Below are positions 56,242 through 64,000 of a stretch of DNA of 64,000 bases, piece after piece. The notes under the pieces were generated by a model, which was given only the letters and a program-made list of their open reading frames with translations, did not search any database and was not told the origin of the DNA. The translations under genes were made by a program, and so were the position numbers. Numbering within the stretch: position 1 is the first letter of the stretch; each line of letters starts with the position of its first letter. Source of the DNA: Cichorium intybus (Eukaryota; Streptophyta; Magnoliopsida; Asterales; Asteraceae); assembly GCA_023525715.1 (NCBI GenBank), contig CM042012.1:59857205-59921204 (forward strand), written 5' to 3'.

Positions 56242-59000
56242 ATATCTGCTGCGATGATAACCGGGAGAGTCTCATTCGGGCCCAAAAAGGCATATTTGAG
56301 ATGGTCCGGTAATTTTTTCAACTCGACAACCGGTGGTTGCTCTAACGACGGCTTCATCTTCGAATTAATGGAAGTCGGGAGAGCATCAATCGGGTTGGAC
56401 CAAGTGGATGCGTGACCATAAACAGCATTCAAATATTCTTTTTGTGCATCCATCTCTTGTACCCTGTCACTATCACAAAAAAGATCCTCCAAATCATCGG
56501 CGATGTCGGTGAGCATATTTGCAGTATGCTCGTGAACCCAATCTCCGATAGTGTCGATCATAAAACAATCGCCATGATTTGGGGGGTTAGCGTTTGGTCC
56601 AAAGGCTTGAAGTCTCAACTTGCGGTTGCCAAAAGTCACATCAATTGCAGCGTCTCACACACTGGTTTGGGCATTGACAGTGGCCAAAAAGGGACGACCA
56701 AGAATGACATTTTGTTGTTTGTCCTTGGATTGCGTATCTGAATCCATGACAACAAAATCAACGGGATAGTAAAAATCTCCCACTTTAACAATGACATCCA
56801 TCAAAATTCCTCTAGGGAGTTTGAGTGACAAATCGGCCATAGCAACAGAAAAATCAGTGGTTTGTAAAGGACCAAACTCGTATTTGTCATACAAACTTCC
56901 CGGAAGAACATTAATACTAGCTCCAAGATCAAGAAGCCCCCTTTTAATTTTAATATTTCCAATTTCAAAAGTGATCAAGGGTGCTCCGGGATCTTTGAGC
57001 TTGGGAGGAAGAGACCCCAAAAATGCGGCACTAACATGTGCGGTGCTATTGCCCTTTGTGGAGATTCGATGCTTTCTTTTATGTGTGCACAAATCTTTAA
57101 GAAATTTTGCATAAGCCGGAATTTGCTTAATCACATCGATAAGTGGGAGATTAATTTTTACTTGAATGAAAGTTTCCCACATATCATCCGATTGAGGCCC
57201 ATTTTTTCCAAAAAGAGGTTTTTCAGGTTTTTCTAAAGCTGTTGGGTAGGGGGTGGTATTAGCCTTCACAAACCCCTCCCCAACTTTGGGCTCATCCGAT
57301 TCATGCATTTTTCCTTTAAGTTTGGCTTTTGATGAATCTTTTTCATTAATAATTTTGCTCTTTTTCGCACTTTTATCATTTTCCGATTCATCATCATCGG
57401 AAGATACATAATCCTCCACCACCACTTCATCCTCGGGTGGTGTAGGCTTATGCACATTATTATCAAAAGTTTTTCCATTACGAAGAATTTTTACCTCATT
57501 GACGTGTGATTGATTCGAGTTGCTTGTTGAAGCTCTTGCATGTTGCGGGTTGACTTGTGTAGTGCCCGGAAAGTTCCCCGGTGGTCGCCGATTCATTTGC
57601 TCCGCCAATTGCCCAACTTGTTTCTCTAATGCCGCGATGGACTTTGAGTTGACTTCGGTCCGATTGAAACCCTCCTTCATCAATTCCATCATCTGATCAA
57701 GATTTTTGTCGATGGACGAGTCGTTTGGCTTTTCTTGATTCCCTTGAGTTGATGGTGCACCCCGATTTTGATTTTGATTTGTGTTATTGTTAGAATTGTT
57801 ACCCCTCCAATTGGAATTTGCATTCATGTTGTTATTCCTCCAGTTTGCATTTGCATTGTTGTTTCTCCACCGGTCATTGTTGTTTTGATTGTTGTAATTG
57901 CTTCTTTGTGGTGGGGGTCTATAAGCATTCCGGTTATCATCTTTGAAATCAAGATGGTCACCGGAAGAGTAGAACACTTCTTCAACATCTTCATCTTCAT
58001 CATCGGTGTGTGCAAACATGCTCCCTTTCTTGCAATCTTTAGTTCTATGTGAGCCATCACATAGTGAGCAAACGGGCCGGGCTTGGGCTTGAGGCTTTTG
58101 CTTGAGTTGATTCACCTCGGTTGTTAACTTCTTCATTTGTGCAAGCATCTCGGCCATAACATCATTGGATTAGGTGGAGTTTACGAAACGAACATTCTTG
58201 CCTTTGTGAGTGGAGGAAGGTGCGGGATTCCCATTCATGGCCATTTCATTTATGAGCTCGTAGGATTCTTGAGGCGTCTTGTTTCTCATGGAGCCACCGG
58301 CGGCCGCGTGAATGGATTGTTGAGTTTGCAAATCCAACCCATTGAAGAAGGTTTGAACTTGTCTCCAAAGTGGAAGTTCATGGTGGGGGCATCTTTGTAG
58401 CAACTCGTGATATCTCTCCCAAGCCTCGTAAAGTGATTCGCCTTCTTCCATTTGGAATGACATAATGTCATTGATCAACATGTTAGTTTTGGCGGGTGGG
58501 AAGTACTTCGTTAGAAATTTGTTGGCTAGATCCTCCCATGTGGTGATTGACTCGGATGGTAATGAGGAGAACCATCTCTTTGCTCGGCCACGTAAGGAAA
58601 ATGGAAAAAGTCGAAGACGGATTGCATCTTCTTCTACCCCGTCAATTCTGAACATGTCACAAATATCCAAGAAGCTAGTGATGTGCGTGTTGGGATCACT
58701 ATCCGGTAACCCGTCGAATTGAGCACTGTTTTGCACCATCTGAATGACATGCGTCTTGATCTCGAAGTTTGTTGCTCCAACTGTCGGTCGGCGAATGCAT
58801 GATCGAGCCCCGTCAAGAGAAGGTCGGGCAAATTCGCCCATGGTCCTTCGTCGTGCCATCGGTTCAACGGTTTCTTCAACAACTTCCTCTTTGACTGGAT
58901 TGTTTGAACAGCTCCCACGAGAACGTTTCCCAATGAGAGATCTTTCGATTTCTGGGTTGAAAATCAACGGAGATGACTGTGCGGAACTACGAGTGCGCAT
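56242..59000 (-). pseudogene. Athila gag and protease, two in-frame stops
   Basis: ATG at 59000 (MRTRSSAQSSPLIFNPEIER). The capsid-like region has RLRLFPFSLRGRAKRWFSSL and WERYHELLQRCPHHELPLWR. A TAA at 58170-58172 interrupts; the frame continues with CSLCDGSHRTKDC (knuckle-like), an N-rich stretch (57780-57960) and an acidic K/S/D linker. Protease follows with GLLDLGASINVLP (the DLGAS form of the active site) and VILGRPFLATVNA, then a TGA at 56655-56657, then about 135 residues leading to RT. Copia B enters at 56246. Confidence 0.9.
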
Positions 59001-59099
59001 ACAACTCGTCGAACTTGAAAAGACAAAATACGAACAAAAACGCGTAAAAAGGAACAAAAATTAAATCAGCAAAGGAACTAGGTTGCTAAGCGCAATAGC

Positions 59100-59117
59100 T
59101 CCCCGGCAACGGCGCCA
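59100..59117 (-). other. Athila primer-binding site (tRNA-Asp type)
   Basis: The minus strand reads TGGCGCCGTTGCCGGGGA, the classical Athila/Tat primer motif, a few bases inside the 5' LTR. Confidence 0.92.
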
Positions 59118-59122
59118 AAATT

Positions 59123-60245
59123 TGATCGCAGTCGTTGATGCAATCAAAAATAACCTTAAAAGCACTAATAGCTAGGGCAAGTAAGGGTCGAATCCACGAG
59201 GAGCTTATGGTTAACAACTAGTTCTAATAGACTTAAAAAGTAAATAAATTCAGAAACAATGCTTGCAAGGGGTTTAATTCAATCAGAGAAAGATGTGATC
59301 ACTCCCGGTTTCAGTTTTTGATTCCTAAACAATGTATTATATCAAATTTTACTAATTTTGCGTTCATTCAGATTACATAGACATAACCGTACTGTTACTA
59401 ACTAAATCTGGGATCAAACTATGTAAAATCCGCACCCTCCGTCCTACACACCACTGTGGATGATTTGGCACGGTGGGGAAGATCACAATAGAATTGTCTT
59501 ACACTCAATCAAGCAACAATTTAAGAACAAGTAATGGAATCTAGTCATATGATTTAAAAGCAAACAATCCAAACACTGTGTTCATGAATCTAAAAGGTTC
59601 AAATCAAAATACAATACTTGAAAGGAAATCAAAACCTACTCCCGGTTGTGATCACGGGATGATTTAGCTACTCATAACTTGAACTGATGGAAACTCTGTG
59701 CTGGAGATGTTGAACATGGCTGGATTCTTCAAAACATCAAGAATTGTGGCTTGATCTTGATGCAAAAGAGGCTTAATTTGAGATTGGGAATTGTTTGGGG
59801 ATGATTTAGGAGTGTTTTAGACCTTGGAAAACTGTCAAAAACTTGAGAAAATCGTCTGGAGGCTGCCTTGGGTCGATGGGATCAAGTTCCATTAAATAGA
59901 GTGGCTTAAATAAGGCAATTTAGGGCATTCTAGGCGGCAGCGTCCTAGGCCAGCGTCCCAGACGCCACCTAGGACGTTGACGGGCTTCCTCGCGCATCTG
60001 GCTTGCTTTTTCTCTTCAAAATGGGCCAGAGTTCCAGGTCAGCGTCTGGGACGCTGGCTGGGACGCTGGGCTTTTTCTCCCGCTTCCGGTGTCCGTTTAA
60101 TGCGTGGTTTTCGCCCAAAATTCCCGTTTTTCAATCCCTGCATGTAATTCACTCAATTCCATCAAAAGTAGGGCCATTCTTGGTTAAACAATGCTTAATT
60201 TATCAAGTTAATTACATTTTACTTCAAACCAAAATGGCCCGATCA
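59123..60245 (-). repeat. 5' LTR of the younger Athila
   Basis: Pairs with 23521-24643 and is followed by TSD GTAAT at 60246-60250. Confidence 0.95.
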
Positions 60246-61216
60246 GTAATACTACAACAACAACAATAGATGACCATACATGCCGAATAATTAAGGAGGG
60301 CAGAACTACGGTGGTAATTAAAACAAAAGCAATCAGCAATACAACAACAACCGAAAATCCAATTACCACGGGCCAGCACAGCAACAGTATCAACCTATCA
60401 ACAACAACAATAATAATGGTCTAAACAATAATAGCAACAGCGGTCCAGGTAACAATAACAATACCCCTCTTCCAGTACAAGAGACCCAAGCATAAAAATT
60501 GGATAGGGTACTGGACTTTGCAATGAAAGCACATCAGCAAACTCAGGCGAATGCAAAGTCCATCATCAACATGGAACGAAAAATCGCTCAGTTAGCTGAG
60601 GAGGTAGGAAAAAGGGGTGAATGAAAATTCACCAACAACATAGAGGTCAAACCTAATCATAATCAGCGAACAAGAAAGGAACATGTGAAAGCTCTTAATA
60701 ATGATAAGAAGAAAGGGATGTTGAATAATGCAAGGGTTGAGGACTTCCTTAAGCTAGAGGATGAGGATGAAGCCAGACTCAGGACTTATCAGCCAGCAAA
60801 GGCAGCTATTAAGAGGAAGGCCGCAAGGTCTAAAAAGATATCGACGGCGTTGAGAGACTCGACCATCAACCAGCCTCTCATGGAACAGCTGAAGCATGCA
60901 CCCGCTGATTCTAAAATTGTAAAATAAATCTGCAAGGAGAGAGAAATGACTTCAGCTTCGGTGCCCGATAAGATTCACCTTATGGTAAATGCTAGTGCAG
61001 CATTGCTTGGTACACTACCAGCAAAAGTGAAAGATCCTGGAACACCATACATCAAGGTTACCATCTGTGATGCCGTCATAAAAGAAGCTTTACTGGGTTG
61101 CAAGCGTGAACGTTTTACCCGGGCAACTCTATGACCAGTACGAGCGAGGAATTAGAACCAGCTAAAACCTCGGGGCAAGTTGACTAATGTAATCATAAAG
61201 ATTGGAGAATTCTTTT
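60246..61216 (+). pseudogene. Old Athila-like element resumed: gag C-terminal part and protease start
   Basis: Continues the gag interrupted at 23520: a CAACAA-rich stretch with N/Q-rich coding, a MERKIAQLAEEVGKRG helix, a charged linker (60685-60927, frame KALNNDKKKGMLNNARVEDF), then a protease lead-in (ASAALLGTLPAKVKDPGTPY) that aligns to AAFLGSLPPKLKDPGAPLIT of the younger copy. Stops at about 60495, 60622, 60925 and 61132 make it dead. The next insertion is at 61217. Confidence 0.8.
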
Positions 61217-61906
61217 TGTTGGATATATGTCCAGGTCATCAACTATGGTGATGTTTGTAATAATAGCAGTGCCCTATTTAGGTTGCCCTCACGGCCCAGT
61301 AAAAATAATCAGTAGCAGAAATAAAGAGAATTGATCAATTTATTAAATTAATTGAGAAATTAATTAATCAGAAACTGGATCAAGAATTAATTGGTAAATT
61401 AATTTATGAGAATTAATTAAAGGGTTGGATTGTAATTAGTTAATAGTTTAATTAATAGAACAAGTCCAGGGGGTGCGGCCGCCAAAAGGCTCCAAAGTTT
61501 GAAACCCTAGGGAGCCTTCCACTATAAATAGAGGCCTTGGGTTAACACCTAAAGGCATACCAAACCCCTAAGAGGTGACGCCACCTCCTAGAGACCCTCC
61601 CCCATCCTCTTTGTCGATTTCCTCTAACCCTCAAAGGGTTTCTGGATCGATTTCCATAAGGCTTGGAAGTTTCTGTCTGCTTGTTCTTTTGATGTCCTTG
61701 GGTGTGAATCAATAAAGAGATTCTGGTTTGGATCCTTAACATCTAACCATAAGGTATGAATCAATTTTCATGATTTTGTTGGTGCAACTGCTATGAACAT
61801 ATCATCTTGTTATGAACATGTTATGATCTTGCTCAGTTTATGGGATCTAATCTGTTTTGTCTTCCGCTGCCTATATGATTAGTGTTACTTTATGTAAATC
61901 CGAACA
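61217..61906 (+). repeat. 5' LTR of copia copy C
   Basis: Bounded by TGTTGG and CGAACA and followed by the primer site. TATA-like ACTATAAATAGAGG near 61521. Confidence 0.82.
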
Positions 61907-61918
61907 ATGGTATCAGAG
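61907..61918 (+). other. Primer-binding site, tRNA-iMet type
   Basis: TGGTATCAGAGC within one base of the LTR end. Confidence 0.92.
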
Positions 61919-62766
61919 CCATTGTTCTTAGGTTGTATGCACATTAGATCAAAAACTTGAATGTGATTTGTTTTTTCCTGCAGAATTTTCGATTTCCATA
62001 GGGTTTTGCTAGAAAAATCTTGAAAATTGCATGATATGAATTTTTCCTGATTTCTGCCTCTATAAACCCGTTCATCGAAATTTAGGAGGGTTTGGGAAAC
62101 CTCCATAGGTTTTGGCGGCCAGGGTTTTACAAACCCTTAGTTGCATTACAAGTTTCCTAACTTGCATAGCTGCCTTATTTGATAGTTGCCTTAAACTACT
62201 TTCTTTAATTTAAGTTGTTTAATTAATTATTAAACATGTTTTAATGGATTAATTATGATAAATATAAATTTTAAATTGTTTAAAATTTACCCCTTAATAT
62301 ATCTAGAAAAGTATCTATATATTAAAACTTAAATTAAAATAAGAACGTTGGTCAAACCATGACTAGGCTCACCCACTTAAATGTGATTCGAAGGTTTGAA
62401 GGAGGATTCTTATGAATCCTAATGAGGTTGGTTTTTAAATGACATTTATTGTGTCGGGCATCACGTGCGTTTTGCATGATCTATTCACCATCTGATTCAT
62501 GATCCACGGCATCCCTATCATAAATTTTGAGATGAGAACAACCGAGATTAACATGTCGTTGACCTCGATCAATGAATCTCATAGATCTAAGAATTTCATA
62601 GAGACTGAAATTGATAAAAGTATATCTACCTTAATGACCATTATGTTGTGATTACGGCATCCCTCTTCACACCATAATGAGAGATTTTGGGTCCTAGCCT
62701 TGTTAAATGATAATTGGGTTATTATTTAAAAAGATTAAATTAAACTAATAAATTATTATTTTATAG
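61919..62766 (+). other. Untranslated leader of copia copy C
   Basis: No frame. A hairpin at 62495-62525 (ATTCATGA/TCATAAAT, 15-nt loop with CGGCATCCC) corresponds to the one at 33055 in copy A, and a second CGGCATCCC box lies near 62656. GGATTC/GAATCC at about 62404-62419 forms another short hairpin. Confidence 0.7.
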
Positions 62767-63672
62767 ATGTCTGAAGCTAGTGTCATTTCTCCTCCTTCTC
62801 CTCTATCACCCATTTCTGAGAGCTTCAGAAAGTATCTGTTAAATATGGAAAAGCTCACTGGTCTGAACTATGTGGAGTGGCTTCGCCAATGGAAACTAGT
62901 TATGAGGTTGGAAGGTAATACATATTTGATTGAGTGTCCGCTCCCCATTCTACCTAGGCATGGCATCACACAGCAGCTTCGTGATGACCATGACTTCTTG
63001 ATTGATGAGTCCGAGGAAGTTTGTAGCCTCATGCTATTGACCATTGACCCCGCGATCCGGAGGGAATTCGAGTTTCTGGGGCCATATCAGTTAACACAGC
63101 TGGTTGAGGAAAGGTTTCGAGAACCGGTTGAAAAGGAACGAACTAGGATCTTCAAGGAGCTTGAAAGGTGCAAGCTAGAAGAAGGAATTACCGTCGGTCC
63201 ACATGTTCTCAAGATTGAGGGATACATTGGCGAGCTGTGCAGACTTGGTCATCCCATTGATTGGGAGTTGAGTGCCAACATCATACTTGACTCGCTGACT
63301 ACCCAGTACGATTTGTTCGTCCAGATGTACACAAAGGGAAACGAGCACAAGACTATCATGGAGAGGCATTGGATGTTGACTCTATACGAGTTGTTCATAG
63401 AGATACATAGTTCCACTAATTTAGCTACTTTGGGATTGAGTCCGGTGTTGAGACACATCAAGAAACGGTCCATGTCGACTGTCAGACTGGTTCTGAGATG
63501 TCTCAAACTGGGAATTCACAGGGTGGGATACAGTCACAGAAAGATTGGAAGATGCTCCAAAGCCAAATCGTTTGTCAACTCAGGTATGTCTAAAAACTCA
63601 AAACTTCTGATCCTTAATTCCTTGATACATGATGTGATTCTCACATTTTCTCTGTATGCAGGGACTCGGTAG
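62767..63672 (+). pseudogene. Copia copy C gag, degraded toward the protease
   Basis: ATG at 62767 (MSEASVISPPSPLSPISESF), after the same TTTTATAG context as copies A and B. About 1-230 follow the gag core: MEKLTGLNYVEWLRQWKLVM, then PYQLTQLVEERFREPVEKER and LSANIILDSLTTQYDLFVQM, parallel to the copy B gag. After about residue 235 the knuckle is lost and the frame drifts. SKNSKLLILNSLIHDVILTF still echoes the protease lead-in of copy B but lacks its catalytic triad in frame. Confidence 0.78.
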
Positions 63673-64000
63673 GATGCAGGACACTGATGCATAGGAGCAT
63701 ATTCAGATTGGATCACGGGCTCGTGTAGTTTTCACGTTTAGATAGATATTTGATTTTGTTATTAGCTAGTAATTGCATATGACATTGTTTCATATTTTAC
63801 ATTGTTTGAGGATATTTTGAGATTAGATAAAAAGCATTGACCTTTCTTTAAAACATGGTTGTTTACATTATCCTTGCAATGTTGTATGAATGTGTTGGTA
63901 GCATAAATAGTAATAATATGAATGTTGATACATCCAAAGTATGTTGGATTTATAAATATAATTGGGTTTGTATGACTGTTAACATTAAAATTTAATAAGA
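63673..64000 (+). other. AT-rich tail of copia copy C, no frame
   Basis: No integrase or RT similarity is visible here, so copy C appears heavily deleted or diverged downstream of gag. Confidence 0.5.

Larger units (their letters stand above)
61217..64000 (+). mobile_element. Copia copy C, 5' part, runs off the window
   Basis: LTR 61217-61906 (TGTTGGATAT...CCGAACA) shares the LTR word AGGTTGCCCTCA with copies A and B but is otherwise diverged. Primer site at 61907-61918, leader with the same GGCATCCC boxes, then gag. The 3' end and TSD are outside the window. Confidence 0.88.

Overview
This is nuclear DNA of a flowering plant, almost certainly a eudicot with a repeat-rich genome. The evidence is one single-exon plant F-box gene in a sea of plant-type LTR retrotransposons (Ty1/copia with tRNA-iMet primer sites, Tekay/Del-like chromovirus, Athila-like Ty3/gypsy), a CACTA element, MITE-like foldbacks and long (TA)n arrays. 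The style of the Athila, Tekay and copia proteins recalls Asteraceae, but that is memory-based and weak. There is no bacterial operon, CRISPR array or rRNA/tRNA gene.

Left flank (1-7125): AT-rich intergenic DNA with microsatellites and short tandem repeats, then the only recognisable host gene, an F-box protein (5816-6889, + strand).

First nest (7126-17473, - strand): a Tork/TNT1-like copia element with 335-bp LTRs and target-site duplication (TSD) ATTTG. Its integrase is split by a solo gypsy LTR (9683-14532, TSD TACTT), which is itself split by a 2.5-kb non-autonomous CACTA element (11098-13596). From 17479 to 21044 lie microsatellites, a 147-bp perfect foldback MITE with a 9-bp TSD, a second foldback, and an old minus-strand copia LTR remnant.

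Second nest (21045-64000): a decayed forward Athila-like element (LTR 21045-21909, gag remnants to 23520, continuing at 60246-61216) was split by a younger minus-strand Athila (23521-60245, 1123-bp LTRs, TSD GTAAT). That younger Athila carries gag-PR (56242-59000), RT-RNaseH-INT (45630-48467) and an env-like/ATHILA-ORF1-type gene (42707-44200). It was invaded by a Tekay chromovirus (26655-42233, 3' LTR truncated), which was in turn split in its RT by copia copy A (31220-39124, TSD CAATG). A second near-identical copia, copy B (48468-56241, TSD ATATC), split the Athila pol. Copy B has LTRs that look identical and one uninterrupted 1343-codon gag-pol frame, so it is the youngest and most likely still competent element here. 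A third, related copia (copy C, from 61217) runs off the right edge.

The most interesting signals are not genes. (1) Nine 22-nt hairpins in the Tekay LTR have an invariant 12-nt core and arms that change in compensating pairs. (2) Further hairpins with compensating arm changes sit in the untranslated leaders of the copia elements, one of them conserved between two copia families. (3) A rearrangement junction at 42233-42309 carries inverted, templated filler DNA and joins a truncated Tekay LTR to a second copy of about 1 kb of Athila. (4) A 68-nt GT-AG interval between Tekay gag and protease keeps frame only if removed. Coordinates of element ends were read directly from LTR pairs and TSDs; similarity counts were made by eye.
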